Source: Gemmatimonadota bacterium
Lineage (GTDB): Bacteria > Gemmatimonadota > Gemmatimonadetes > Longimicrobiales > Gaopeijiaceae
NCBI GenBank assembly: GCA_013002885.1
Contig: JABDLS010000113.1
Span: 1-42,011 of the forward strand
DNA: 42,011 nucleotides
Direction: 5' to 3'
Shown here: in pieces, positions 17,176 to 27,000 of the stretch
How the letters are laid out: every line of letters starts with the position of its first letter
How positions within the stretch are numbered: the first letter of the stretch is position 1
The notes under the pieces: generated by a model
Seen by the model: the letters and a program-made list of their open reading frames with translations, nothing else
What the model was told of the DNA's origin: nothing
Database searches by the model: none
Made by a program: the position numbers and the translations under genes

Positions 17176-18177
17176 TCACTCGTCGTCTTCGTCCTCGTCG
17201 TCGTCCGCGCCCAGGTGATCCAGAGCGGAGGTGCGCAGCGTGTCCCAGATGAAGTCGTGGATGTCCAGCAGGTCACGGGGCTCGTGGCCGGCCTCCACAA
17301 GGCGCTTCTTCACGCCCAGCGCCACCCGCTTGTAATTCTTGTATGAGCCGACCTGGGCCTTCCGCGCGTAGCGCGCCGTGGGTGCGATCGAGCCTGCCTG
17401 ACGGGCGAAGGCCGAACGACGGACGCTCACGTGCTCCTGGGGATGGACGAGCGCCGGCAAAGCCGTGGCGATCCGCCACGAGGGCTTACCACCCAGGAGG
17501 CTGGTGAGGGCCTGGATGTAGTCCCGGAAGCGCTCGTCGAAGTGGCGCTCTCCGTGAAGGATGTCTGCGACGGCCTCGGCGTACGTCTTCCGCTCCTCGT
17601 CGTCGAGCCTCCGAAGGTTCTTGACGTGGGAGATGGGGAGCAGGTTCGTCCCGGCCAGCACGTCGGTGATGGAGTCGAAGAGGGCGTCGTGCTGTCCGTC
17701 GTCGACGAGGGCGGCGCACCGGTCGGCTGAAAGGGCCTCCTGAGCGTCCTGCAGACTCGGGTCCCGGTGACGCTTCAGAGCGGTGCCCTCGGGGTCACCC
17801 CGGTGATCGGAGATCCACTCCGGATCCTGGAAGCCCTTCGGGTACATCCGGACGAAGAGTTCGATCTGGTCCTCGAACGGGGCAACCTTCTTTTTGATCT
17901 TCCGGGTCGCCTCACCGCCCGTGGCGATGATGGCGCGCTCCAGATTCTTGCGGACGACGGCCTCGGGGGCGCCCAGCTCTTCGACAGGCTCGAGGAGCTT
18001 GTAGTAGCCCTTCCGGATCTTCCGGAGGCGCCCGTCCTCGAACTGATAGCCGCGGTGCGTCTCACGCTCCCAGGCGAGAACGGCGATGCCCCACTCAGGG
18101 CGCTTTGCGTGCCGGAAAAGCTGTCCTTCCAGGGCGGGGGTCGTGTCGGAAGTAGTGGTCAGGGTCGCTCGAGCCAA
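17176..18177 (-). CDS. Conserved protein of unknown function, DUF3553-like N-terminus
   Basis: This is a cytoplasmic 333-residue protein without signal peptide. The N-terminus (LFRHAKRPEWGIAVLAWE, GYQFEDGRLRKIRKGYYKLL) looks like a small SH3-like barrel similar to the DUF3553 segment near UvrD. A helical middle follows (GQHDALFDSITDVLAG). The end, GHEPRDLLDIHDFIWDTLR, is shared with uncharacterised proteins of myxobacteria and planctomycetes that carry a similar RD-hydrophobic-D-hydrophobic-x-x-FIW closing motif. The tail is almost purely acidic (DDDEDEDDE). The TTG at 18177 is preferred because AGAGGA lies 7 bases upstream; a TTG at 18264 would add 29 residues poor in secondary structure. 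I do not recognise a function. Confidence 0.72.
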   Translation of the reverse strand: MARATLTTTSDTTPALEGQLFRHAKRPEWGIAVLAWERETHRGYQFEDGRLRKIRKGYYKLLEPVEELGAPEAVVRKNLERAIIATGGEATRKIKKKVAPFEDQIELFVRMYPKGFQDPEWISDHRGDPEGTALKRHRDPSLQDAQEALSADRCAALVDDGQHDALFDSITDVLAGTNLLPISHVKNLRRLDDEERKTYAEAVADILHGERHFDERFRDYIQALTSLLGGKPSWRIATALPALVHPQEHVSVRRSAFARQAGSIAPTARYARKAQVGSYKNYKRVALGVKKRLVEAGHEPRDLLDIHDFIWDTLRTSALDHLGADDDEDEDDE

Positions 18178-18293
18178 TGGGACATCCTCTGCTTGAACCG
18201 TGCCCGGGATAGGCCCCGGGAACGGCCCGTGGAACGTGTCGGGAGCCGCACGGACGGCTTCCAAACTGGCGATTTCGGATTTTTCAGACCCTA

Positions 18294-18322
18294 AATATAT
18301 GCAAGATCGTGACTTACGTCAC
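18294..18322 (-). promoter_or_regulatory. Promoter with palindrome over the -35, for the unknown gene
   Basis: On the minus strand GTGACG (18317-18322) and TATATT (18294-18299) are 17 bases apart, a fair sigma-70 pair in an AT-rich patch of GC-rich DNA. The -35 lies inside the inverted repeat GTGAC-GTAA-GTCAC (18309-18322), a natural place for a repressor or activator. The start of transcription would be near 18287, giving a leader of about 110 bases to the TTG at 18177. Confidence 0.38.
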
Positions 18323-18332
18323 GGTGTCGCGA

Positions 18333-18695
18333 CTATCGCACGGCACCGAGGCGTAGAGTGAGGGCGGCGGCGGCGAAGGAGCCCTTCGGGTTCAAGTTGC
18401 CGAATGCCGAGACTCCGAGGCCTATGAAGCGGGCCAGGCCGAGCACCCCGTCGAACTGAAAGGCGAGCCCGAGGGATCGTTCATAGTCCATGTCGTACGT
18501 ACAGAAGAAGAAGCAGTCCATGGCGTTTCCGGTCCGCCGAATCTCCACGAGGCCGGGTCCAGCGGCGACACGGGCCCATGTGCCATCGGTCCCTGGCCCC
18601 CGATTTCCCTGGAGCCCGTCCCAAAGCTCGCGGAAACGACGACGCCGTCGACGGTGCTGATCCCCATCGTCTGAGACGAAGTGGCTGCGGCGGAA
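18333..18695 (-). pseudogene. Remnant of an outer-membrane beta-barrel protein gene
   Basis: An open stretch without a good start ends in a convincing beta-barrel C-terminus: LGLAFQFDGVLGLARFIGLG, VSAFGNLNPKGSFAAAALTL and final RLGAVR. These resemble the last strands of small barrels in this phylum. In the adjacent frame just upstream, TVDGVVVSASFGTGSREI has the same character. The two fit together if one base was lost or gained near the run of five C at 18597-18601. No signal peptide is found. I read it as a 5'-truncated, frameshifted relic, but a sequencing error in a shorter living gene is possible. Confidence 0.42.
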
Positions 18696-18903
18696 TCAGG
18701 ACTATGCGCCGATGGCTGGGCTATCGAGCCTGGCGTCTGGGCCGTAAGGCCCGTCGCCAATCAGAGCATGAGGGCCGCCGCAGTCAGAATGATCCAGCCG
18801 TCGTCGCAGCGTCGCATGGTCCACCTCCCCGTGGGTCGTATTCCGCGTCACGAAACGCTCGCCTGAGGAGGTCTCGGACTCTGTACGTTGACCGACGTAG
18901 AAC

Positions 18904-18933
18904 GGGCCGGAGCCCGACGTAGGACTCCGGCCC
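18904..18933 (-). terminator. Strong hairpin after the small beta-barrel gene
   Basis: GGGCCGGAG (18904-18912) and CTCCGGCCC (18925-18933) pair perfectly over 9 bases with a 12-base loop, about 40 bases after the stop codon of the minus-strand gene. On that strand it is followed by GTTCT, a poor U-tract, so termination is likely but not classical. Confidence 0.5.
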
Positions 18934-18973
18934 GACCTGCGGATGGACTCCGCACGCACCTGCGTGAAGGAGC

Positions 18974-19618
18974 CTAGTTGTTGCCGCCCATCACGTAGTG
19001 TCCGCCGATCCCGAAGAGCCAGATTTCAGAGTCCGAGAGGAGAACATCGAGGGCGGTGTGGATACCGAAGCCGTTCGGGAAGGTGAAGCCGACGCCCGCC
19101 GAGGCCCCGAAGTCCGTCTCCGTGGCGGAGAAGCCACCCCCAGAGACGCGAGTGATGTTGATACGCGGCATGACCCACGGGGCGATCGCTGCTTCGGGCG
19201 ACTGGGCGAAGCCCTTGATGGCGATCCCGAGGGGGAAGCGCAGCAAGGTCCCGTCACCGGGGCTCATCCAGCCGACGCCACCGTTGAAGGCGATCGTCGC
19301 GGACTCGCCCTTCACCAGGTCGACTCCCACGGCTCCACCGAGGGTGATCTCGTCGTCCCCGGGTGACGTGACAATGCCCAGACCCCCCATGAAGGAAGCA
19401 GACTCGCCGGTACGTCCCACGATGGCGCCATAGGCGTCCAGCTTGCCCGAGGCGTCATTCAGGCCCCTGCCGTACGTTCCTGCTATGAAGGTGGACGGCC
19501 CCATATTCGCCGACGGTACGGCGTAGTCCGGTAAGTACCACAGTTGGGCGCTCGCGGGCAGCGCGCTGACGAGAAGAAGACAGCAACCGATAGCGAACCC
19601 GATGGTCCGTTGCCTCAT
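18974..19618 (-). CDS. Small outer-membrane beta-barrel-like protein
   Basis: This 214-residue exported protein has a clear signal peptide (MRQRTIGFAIGCCLLLVSALPASAQ). The mature chain alternates short strands and turns rich in Gly, Ser and aromatic residues (SASFMGGLGIV, TLGGAVGVDLV, ATIAFNGGVGWM, DFGASAGVGFTF), as in 8-strand barrels. It ends IWLFGIGGHYVMGGNN, without the classic terminal Phe. No enzymatic motif is seen. The ATG at 19618 is supported by GGGGGG 6 bases upstream; an upstream in-frame start at 19678 would put 20 odd residues before the signal. The similar relic just downstream suggests that this locus has held more than one barrel gene. Confidence 0.82.
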   Translation of the reverse strand: MRQRTIGFAIGCCLLLVSALPASAQLWYLPDYAVPSANMGPSTFIAGTYGRGLNDASGKLDAYGAIVGRTGESASFMGGLGIVTSPGDDEITLGGAVGVDLVKGESATIAFNGGVGWMSPGDGTLLRFPLGIAIKGFAQSPEAAIAPWVMPRINITRVSGGGFSATETDFGASAGVGFTFPNGFGIHTALDVLLSDSEIWLFGIGGHYVMGGNN

Positions 19619-19642
19619 GATGATCCCCCCAAATGATGTGAA

Positions 19643-19656
19643 CAAACATCTGTTTG
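19643..19656. promoter_or_regulatory. Palindrome CAAACA-tc-TGTTTG in a divergent gap
   Basis: A perfect 6-bp inverted repeat with a 2-base spacer lies 25 bases upstream of the barrel gene start, in the gap shared with the DinB gene. Its place and size fit a dimeric regulator site. No match to a known regulator is claimed. Confidence 0.28.
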
Positions 19657-19830
19657 GTGCTTTTGCACTCTTCAACACGCACTCCGGACGCTGGTCAGGT
19701 CAAGGATTTCGAGGGATGGGAACGGGCGTCGGACATCATGGATTCCCTATGCCGTACGTTGCGAAACAGGTGCCTGGACCCTAGAACGGGATCCTGGCCT
19801 GCGTTCAGCCCATCCAAAGGAGAAGCCCCC

Positions 19831-20343
19831 ATGCTCTACCGCCGTGTCCTCGCAGCTCTCGCATTCCTGGCCTGTACTCCACTCGCCGGGGAGGCGCAGT
19901 CGGTCACTGAATCCCTGGCCGGTCTCTATGACGTCACGAAGACGAACATCATGGCTACGGCCGAGCTCGCCGACGCCGAACTTCTCGCGTACCGACCGAC
20001 AGACGAAGTGCGTTCAACGGCCGAGCTCCTCGGTCATATCGCCAACGCCCAGTTCGCATTCTGCTCGGCGGCCGCCGGGGAGAGCAGTCCGCAAACGGAG
20101 AACTACGAGGAGACGCGGACGACCCGTGACGGCCTTATCGAGGCTCTCCAGGCGGGCTTCCAGTACTGCGACGGCGTCTTCGACGCCATGACAGACGAGG
20201 ACGGGGCCCGCGCCGTGACCTTCATCGGTCCGAGCACTGCCCACGGTGTCCTGGCCTTCAACTCTGCTCACAACTATGAGCACTACGGCAATCTCGTCAC
20301 CTATATGCGGATGAACGGGATCGTCCCGCCTTCGTCGCGGTGA
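19831..20343 (+). CDS. Secreted DinB family protein
   Basis: This 170-residue protein starts with a signal peptide (MLYRRVLAALAFLACTPLAGEAQ), then a DinB/YfiT four-helix bundle. The metal-ligand pattern is visible: His in LLGHIANAQFAF (helix 2) and the pair in HNYEHYGNLVTYMRMNGIVP (last helix). Many cytoplasmic DinB-like enzymes use bacillithiol, mycothiol or glutathione. Exported ones such as this are frequent in Gemmatimonadota and Acidobacteriota and have no known substrate. AAGGAG 10 bases upstream fixes the ATG at 19831. Confidence 0.9.
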   Translation: MLYRRVLAALAFLACTPLAGEAQSVTESLAGLYDVTKTNIMATAELADAELLAYRPTDEVRSTAELLGHIANAQFAFCSAAAGESSPQTENYEETRTTRDGLIEALQAGFQYCDGVFDAMTDEDGARAVTFIGPSTAHGVLAFNSAHNYEHYGNLVTYMRMNGIVPPSSR

Positions 20344-20375
20344 CGCTTGTCTGAACGCCTGGCGGTCACCTGATC

Positions 20376-21182
20376 GTGTCCGTCCGTTCGGTGGTCGTCG
20401 TCCTCGTGGCGGCGGCCACCGTCGTCGTCGTAGGGTGCGTCCCGGACCAACCCGAGCGGATGGACTCGGCGGGAGGTGCGGAAGGGTCGCTGCGTCGGGC
20501 GCTGCCTTCCCGGATGGACGCACGCGACTGCGCGGACATGTTTGACCGACTCGTGGAGGCACGCGGCCGAAGGGGTCCGACGATCCGCGGGGCGGGATCG
20601 GGTGGGTCTTCCTCGGGACCTCTCCGCGTGCCGGTGGGTGAGATCGGCGACTGGGTGGTCGGGACAGCGGAGGATGAGGTCGTACTCGTCGAAGATGGCC
20701 GACCGGCCTCGGTGTGCGGACCGACGGGGACGCCCGAACGCCCGGGTCCGTCGGTTCCACCGGAGGGGAGAGTGCTGTTCACCGACGCCGATCTGCGGAC
20801 GGTGGTAAGAGGCCATGAGAAGGGGGTCGCGATCTACGTCTGGTCCCCCCACATGCCGCTTTCGGTGGACGGCTACTCCGAGCTGGTCGTAGCGGCCGAA
20901 GAACGCGGGGTCACAGTGGTCCCGCTCCTGTTCGCCGAATCGGATCGGGACTTCGCACGCCGGGAGGCCGCGCGGGTGGGCATGCCGAGTCCCGCTCTCC
21001 GCACCGTGGCTGCCGCCGAGCTACTCCTCAGGGACGCGCAGGTCCACGCGCCCTCCGTGATCGTTTTTCGGGGCCGCGAGGCGTCTCCGGTCATGCCCGG
21101 CTATCGCAATGCCGAGGGGTACGGCCGATGGTTGGATGCGGCGCTCAGCCCCCGTGATCGACCGTCTGACAAAGCTCCATGA
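20376..21182 (+). CDS. Lipoprotein with thioredoxin-like domain lacking CxxC
   Basis: This 268-residue protein has a lipobox (VVVVGC, Cys near residue 21), a low-complexity Arg/Gly linker and a C-terminal thioredoxin-like domain (about 125-260). The domain starts with GVAIYVWSPHMPLSVDGYSE. At the position where CxxC would stand it has SPHMPLS, so it cannot be a dithiol oxidoreductase. The end PSVIVFRGREASPVMPGYRN fits the last strands of the fold. Proteins with the YVWSPHMPLS string are known to me only as uncharacterised. The GTG start at 20376 has a weak ribosome site, 32 bases after the DinB gene. Its last 38 bases overlap the convergent propeller lipoprotein gene. Confidence 0.78.
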   Translation: MSVRSVVVVLVAAATVVVVGCVPDQPERMDSAGGAEGSLRRALPSRMDARDCADMFDRLVEARGRRGPTIRGAGSGGSSSGPLRVPVGEIGDWVVGTAEDEVVLVEDGRPASVCGPTGTPERPGPSVPPEGRVLFTDADLRTVVRGHEKGVAIYVWSPHMPLSVDGYSELVVAAEERGVTVVPLLFAESDRDFARREAARVGMPSPALRTVAAAELLLRDAQVHAPSVIVFRGREASPVMPGYRNAEGYGRWLDAALSPRDRPSDKAP

Positions 21183-22647
21183 GGGCATCCCAGTCCTGAT
21201 CTCCCGCGCTCTCGTCGTCGCGAGTATCGTTTACGAGGGCGGTGCACTGAGGTACGGTAAGGGAGAGGGCGTGGAGGGGTAGCTCGTGGGCGTCCAGAGG
21301 GAAGAGCTCGTCTTCGGCACGTCCGGCCATGCAGGCGTGCTGCCAGAGGTCTCCCAACTCCGCCCACAGCGCCATCTCGGTCGAGGTGGTGGGTTTGGGC
21401 CGCCATCCGCGAGAGGTTGGATCGACCACCCGGAAGTCGAAGCGCTTTGCTTCCTCCGAGCCCCGGGGCACCCGGTTGGAGATGTAGAAGAGGTTGCCGT
21501 CGGGGAAAAAAGCCGGGAAGTAGCTGCCGACGCCGCTCTCCAGTGAGGTGGTGAGCCGCTGTTGGCCCGAATGGCCCACGATCCGGCCGGCATCGTCCCG
21601 GTCGAGCCGAGCCACGACGACATCGGTGATCGTTCCGCTGGGAAGACCTCCGTTTACGAACGGCGTCAGGTAGGCGCCCTGGCTCAGATGAAATGTGAGC
21701 ATCGAGCCGTCGAAGCTGAAGTCGGCCTTGCCCGCAGCGAACCCCAGGTCCGCGACGGGGTCGCACGTCGTCGTCCCGGCTGCCGGATCGACGGCAGTGA
21801 TCTCGAAAACCTTCAGGGAAGAGCCCGAGGTGAACTCGTTGCCCGCGGTTTCACTCGTGTAGGCCGCGACATACCGCCCGTCCTTGGAGATGAACGGTGT
21901 GTTCAGGTCGTTCTGGACGGCGGGGCATACCGCCATGGGCGCCGAAGGCGTGACGTCGAGGAGGCGCCCGTCAGAGGCATCGTGGGCGAAGACGTAGTCT
22001 GCGATCCGAAAGCGCGACTCGTGGTTGGTACCGGAGAACATGAGCCGGTAGGTCGTTTCCACGCGATCGCCCACGGTGGCCTCCGCGACCAGGGCGGTGG
22101 ACTGGTAGTAGACCCGTCGCATGGCCGCATGATCGTGCACGAAGGCAGGCTCGAGGTCCGGAACGTCCTCCCCCCGGTCCAGGGCATCGAGCATGGGCGC
22201 GACAGGGTAGAAGCGGACGGTGGAGTCGGGTGTGTAGTACGACGGCACCGTCATGTACCGGCCGTCGGGCGTTGCGACGGCGTCCGACCGATCGGGGATG
22301 GCGACCCTCACGCCATTGGACAGATCGTACAGATAGTTCTGGTCGTGGCTGGCGAATGCGATGATCCACTCATCGCCGTCGTGGGGAACAGGTCGGGCGA
22401 ACCAGTTCACGTCGTCCACCGCCGCCTCGGACGCCGAGGGCCGAAGAGCGAGGACCTCCACGTCGTGGTCGGGAAGGGCGCAGTAGTCCTCGCTCCCGGC
22501 GGTGAGTCGAGCTACCGACGCCGAGCTCACCGCAGCCACTTCACCTGCGGCCCTGGCCTGGGCGGTGGAGTCGGTCCCGCCGCACGCCACCACGAGTGCC
22601 GTAGTGACGAACGCTCCTGACCGCAGGGCTCCGCCCGTGGCGATCAT
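21145..22647 (-). CDS. Beta-propeller lipoprotein (PD40/WD40-like)
   Basis: This 500-residue protein has a lipobox (TTALVVACGG) and a body of repeated strand groups with propeller phrases: DAVATPDGRYMTVPSYYTPD, NTPFISKDGRYVAAYTSE, KADFSFDGSMLTFHLSQG, SYFPAFFPDGNLFYISNR. The SxDGxxL pattern is that of PD40/TolB blades; about six blades can be counted. The C-terminal helix region has conserved-looking cysteines (WQHACMAGRA, VPQCTAL, LMELCQTV), which may form disulfides or, in principle, hold a cofactor, although no CxxCH exists. It begins with an ATGA overlap on the stop of the hydrolase gene, so the two are translated together. Confidence 0.8.
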   Translation of the reverse strand: MIATGGALRSGAFVTTALVVACGGTDSTAQARAAGEVAAVSSASVARLTAGSEDYCALPDHDVEVLALRPSASEAAVDDVNWFARPVPHDGDEWIIAFASHDQNYLYDLSNGVRVAIPDRSDAVATPDGRYMTVPSYYTPDSTVRFYPVAPMLDALDRGEDVPDLEPAFVHDHAAMRRVYYQSTALVAEATVGDRVETTYRLMFSGTNHESRFRIADYVFAHDASDGRLLDVTPSAPMAVCPAVQNDLNTPFISKDGRYVAAYTSETAGNEFTSGSSLKVFEITAVDPAAGTTTCDPVADLGFAAGKADFSFDGSMLTFHLSQGAYLTPFVNGGLPSGTITDVVVARLDRDDAGRIVGHSGQQRLTTSLESGVGSYFPAFFPDGNLFYISNRVPRGSEEAKRFDFRVVDPTSRGWRPKPTTSTEMALWAELGDLWQHACMAGRAEDELFPLDAHELPLHALSLTVPQCTALVNDTRDDESAGDQDWDALMELCQTVDHGG

Positions 22648-23795
22648 CGGACGCCCTCGAAGGGCCCCGCCGGCATGTCGGGAATGATGCGCAGGGCGTT
22701 CTCGAAGTAGACCGCCCTCAGTACGTCCTCAGGCAGGTCCATCCCGTAGAGCTTCCAGAAAGCGTGGTAGTCCCGGTAGTAGTCGAAGTACTCGTCGGCG
22801 GTCTCGAAGACCCGCCAGTAATACGGGTACTCGTCGGGCTGGAACGAGTCCTTGCCGAAGAGAATGCGGTCCTGGTAACGGTCGAAGAACTGGCTGGCGA
22901 AGCGTGGCTGGCGCCCCAGGTCGTAGAGGACCGCGCCGACCTCGGCGTACACGTTGGGGTGGGCGTCGAAGATCTCTCCGAGGCGAGCCAGGTCTGCGGT
23001 GTGCCATCCCATGTGAGCGAGCACCCACGTGGTCCCGGGGTTCCTGGCAATCATCCGGTCCCGCTCTTCCATGAGCACCTCGAAGTGCGGAAACTGGGCC
23101 GGATCGTTGAATCGACGTCGCTCGAACAGGGCCATCTCCAACCACCGCTCGTTGGTGAAGTCGAGAGGCTCGAAGAACTCGGGTGGATCCGCGGTGTGGA
23201 CGAAGACGGGGATGCCGAGCTCCGCGGCTGTCTCCCAGACGATGTCGAGCTCGGGATCGTCGAGCTGCAGGCGAGAGCCGTCGGTCTTCTGATAGTAGAG
23301 CCCGAAGGCCTTGCTGATCTCCCCGATGCCCACGGCCCCTGCGGCCACGTCTTCGCGGAGCTGTGCGGCGATGCGCTCGCCGGCTCCCGGTCCGACCTCG
23401 CTCAGGTCCACCGAGGCGAAGAAGACGAAGCGGTCCTCGTACCCAGCCTCCCGGACGGCCTCGATCTGTGACCGAAGACGATCACCAGAGCTCGGACGGG
23501 CCTGCACCATGACACCGATGTTGAGGGCGTCCATCGCGGCAACGACCTCCTCGATGGTCTGTCGGTTGTTCAGCGTCGGCGGGTGCCCATGGAGGTCCAC
23601 CACCGGGAACCGTGCCCGGGGCACCTCGTGCTCAGGGACGATCAGCGTCGACTGGGGCTTGTACTCGAGGATCGTAGGTGGTGGGATCGTCGGCTGTCGG
23701 CCCTGCCCCGGTCGTTGTTGCGCGTCACAGGCAAGGGGTGCGGCCGCGACGGCGAGAAGGAGGAGGACGCGAGTGGTGGCTGAGACGTTGTGCAT
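22644..23795 (-). CDS. Exported metal-dependent hydrolase (amidohydrolase_2 type)
   Basis: This 383-residue TIM-barrel hydrolase has the motifs VVDLHGHPP (metal-binding D-x-H-x-H), PVFVHTADPP, VLAHMGWH and ILFGKDSFQ, the order of amidohydrolase_2 enzymes. Such enzymes hydrolyse or decarboxylate small molecules; the substrate here is unknown. The signal segment (VLLLLAVAAAPLACDAQQ) ends in a Cys that could be lipidated. The ATG at 23795 is chosen over 23825 because the signal peptide begins there. It is the first gene of a two-gene minus-strand unit, divergent from the large propeller-amidohydrolase gene. Confidence 0.9.
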   Translation of the reverse strand: MHNVSATTRVLLLLAVAAAPLACDAQQRPGQGRQPTIPPPTILEYKPQSTLIVPEHEVPRARFPVVDLHGHPPTLNNRQTIEEVVAAMDALNIGVMVQARPSSGDRLRSQIEAVREAGYEDRFVFFASVDLSEVGPGAGERIAAQLREDVAAGAVGIGEISKAFGLYYQKTDGSRLQLDDPELDIVWETAAELGIPVFVHTADPPEFFEPLDFTNERWLEMALFERRRFNDPAQFPHFEVLMEERDRMIARNPGTTWVLAHMGWHTADLARLGEIFDAHPNVYAEVGAVLYDLGRQPRFASQFFDRYQDRILFGKDSFQPDEYPYYWRVFETADEYFDYYRDYHAFWKLYGMDLPEDVLRAVYFENALRIIPDMPAGPFEGVR

Positions 23796-24041
23796 GAAGG
23801 CTTCGGTTCGGGGGCTTGGCGGCAACCTGCGGGCGCATGCCCTTGCTGTACAGGGGCCGGCAATGGACCCTGTGGGTGTGCGCCTCTTCGGAGGGGGGAG
23901 TGGTCGCGACGGCGGCGGCCCCGCGAGGTTGGGCTTCCGAAGGGCTGCGCCATGAAGATGTGGACTCTTGTATACGAGATGGAGAGCGAAGGAATGTCGA
24001 CGTACGAACGCAGGGTTGGGGGAGGGGAGACCGGGGTAGGC

Positions 24042-27000
24042 ATGTCGAGGCTCGGCATGGGATCCTCGATGAGGATGAGGTGGAGCCTCGCTTTTCTCGC
24101 CGCGTTGGCATTGGCCACGACCGGGGTCTCGGCCCAGGACACAGACGACGTCGATCCGGAGACGAAGCGGCTCATGGAGGGGCTCCCCCTCCAGCCTACT
24201 CGAACCCTCCAGGGGACGTTCACCGAGGGGTCATGGATCTCGCTCGACGTCAGCCCTGACGGGGAGACCATCGTCTTCGACTTCCTCGGTGACCTCTACC
24301 TCATGCCCTTCTCCGGCGGCCGAGCCGAGCCGCTGACCCAAGGCATGGCCTTCGACGGACAGCCTCGTTTCAGCCCCGACGGCGAGACCGTGGTGTTCGT
24401 CAGTGACCGAAGCGGCGGTGACGCCGTGTGGACCATCTCGGTGGACGGCTCCGACACGACGCGCATCACGAGGGGTGAGAACAGCGCGTATCAGTCCCCC
24501 GAGTGGACGCTCGACGGCGAGTACATCGTCGCCACACGCCAGTCGCCGGGACAGGGCAAGCTCTGGATGTACCACCGGCGGGGCGGGAGCGGTGTCCAAC
24601 TCATCGAGGAGCCGGACAACGCCCGCACGACGGGGGCGGCGTTCGGAGACGATGAGCGCTACATCTGGTACGCCCGCCGCACGGGTTCCTGGCAGTACAA
24701 CTCACCCGGCGCCGACTATCAGCTCTGGGTTTACGACCGCGATACGGGCGAGAACGACTCGCGGACGGGTCGCTACGGTGGCGCCTTCCGACCGACGCTC
24801 TCCCCCGATGGTCGGTGGTTGGTGTACGGTAGCCGGCACGTCTCCGAAACGGGGCTCCGCATCCGTGACCAGGACAACGGCGAAGAGCGCTGGCTGGCCT
24901 TCCCGGTCCAGCGCGACGACCAGGAGTCCCGGGCCGCCCGCGACGCCTACCCTGGGATGAGCTTCACCCCGGACTCCCGCGAGGTGGTCACCTTCTATGG
25001 GGGGAAGATCTGGCGTGTCCCGGTAGACGGCTCGGATCCGGTTGGGATTCCCTTCGAAGTGGCTCCTAATCTGCCCATGGGGCCGGAGGTGGACTTCGAC
25101 TATCCCATCGAAGACACCCCGACGTTCATCGCCAAACAGATCCGGGACGTGGCGCCGTCACCGGACGGCCGACGGCTGGCGTTCACGGTCATGGGCGACC
25201 TGTACGTCATGGACCGACCCGACGGGACACCTCGTCGTCTCGGCGACGCCGACGCGGTGGCGGCGATGCCGGCGTGGTCACCCGATGGCGACCGGATCGT
25301 CTTCGTCACGTTCTCCGAGGAGGACGGTGGCCACCTCCACACCACCGACGCCGACGGGGGCGGCCTGCAGCGCGTTACTCTCGAGCCTGCTTTCTACACA
25401 CAGCCGGTCTGGTCGCCGGATGGTACGAGGATCGTGGCCATCGCGGGACCCCGGCGGGCCTACGAGGAAGCCCTGACCCAGGGGGTGCCGCGCGGCGCAC
25501 AGGACCTGGTGTGGTTCCCGAGCGGTGGCGGCGCCGGCACGCGCATCGCCCCCGTTGGCGGTCTTCAGCGTCCCCATTTCACCCAGGACCCCGAGCGGAT
25601 CTATGCGTACCAGGGTGGCACCGGCCTGGTTTCCATGCGGTGGGACGGCACCGATCGGCGGGAGCACGTCCACGTGCGAGGCGGTAGCCTCGGGGATGGT
25701 CCGGGCCCTTCCGCGAGCACCATCATCATGGCCCCCGAGGGCAGTCAGGCCTTGGCACAGGTGGGCAACCATATCTATGTGGTCACCGTGCCGCGGGGCG
25801 TCGGAGGTGAGGCCCCGACGATCTCCGTGGCCAACCCCGACGATGCGTCTTTCCCTGCCATACAGCTCACCGACATCGGTGGCCAGTTCCCGGCGTGGGG
25901 ACCCACCGGTCGGGAGATCCACTGGAGCCTCGGCAACGCGTGGTTCGTGGCGGATCTGGATGCCGCGGAGGCCTTCGCAGACAGCGTCGCAGCCGCCCGG
26001 GACGCGGCAGACGACGAGGCAGTCGAAGAAGAGGAAGACGAGGAGGCCCCGGACCGATACCCGCCCCAGGAGCACCGCATAGAGGTCAGCGTGGCTCGGG
26101 ACATTCCGAGGGGTGTCGTCGCGCTTACCGGTGCCCGCATCGTGACCATGTCCGGAGACGAGGTCATCGAGAACGGCGACATTGTCATCCGCGACAATCG
26201 GATCGTCGCCGTGGGGGCGAGCGGGAACGTCGTTATTCCCGGCGATGCGCGCCGGTTCGACATGGCAGGCAGGACGATACTGCCCGGGTATGTCGATACC
26301 CACGCACACCTCCGCGCCTCGTTCAATGTCCACCGCGCCCAGCCGTGGTCGTACGCGGCGAATCTGGCGTACGGTGTGACCACGGCGCGGGATCCCCAGA
26401 CGGGTTCCAGCGACGTCATCACCTACGAGGACTTCGTCCGGGCGGGCACGATGCTCGGCCCTCGCGTCTACAGCACGGGCCAGGGTGTCTTTTCCGGAGA
26501 GCGGATCAGAAGTCTCGACGACGCGCGTGACGTTCTCGCGCGATACGCCGACTACTTCGATACCAAGACCATCAAGATGTATGGAGCCGGCAACCGCGAG
26601 GTGCGCCAGTGGATCATCCAGGCCGCCCGTGAGTTGGAACTCATGCCCACGACCGAGGGCAGTCTCGATCTACGCCTGAACATGACGATGGCCCAGGACG
26701 GTTACTCGGGGACCGAGCACAACCTTCCGGGAGTGCCGCTCTACGATGACGTGGTTCAGCTCGTGGCCCAGTCGAACATGGCGACCACACCCACCATCGT
26801 CGTGACGTACGGGGGGCCATGGGCGGAGAACCTCTTCTACACGACCACCGACGTCTTGCGGGACGACAAGCTGCGAACGTTCACTCCCTTCGAGGAGGTC
26901 TACCAGAAGTCGGCTCGCCGGGTGCCTGGCTGGTTCGATGAGAGCCAATACATACACCGGGAGATCTCCGACTTCCTCGACGAGGTCGTCGAGGCGGGAG

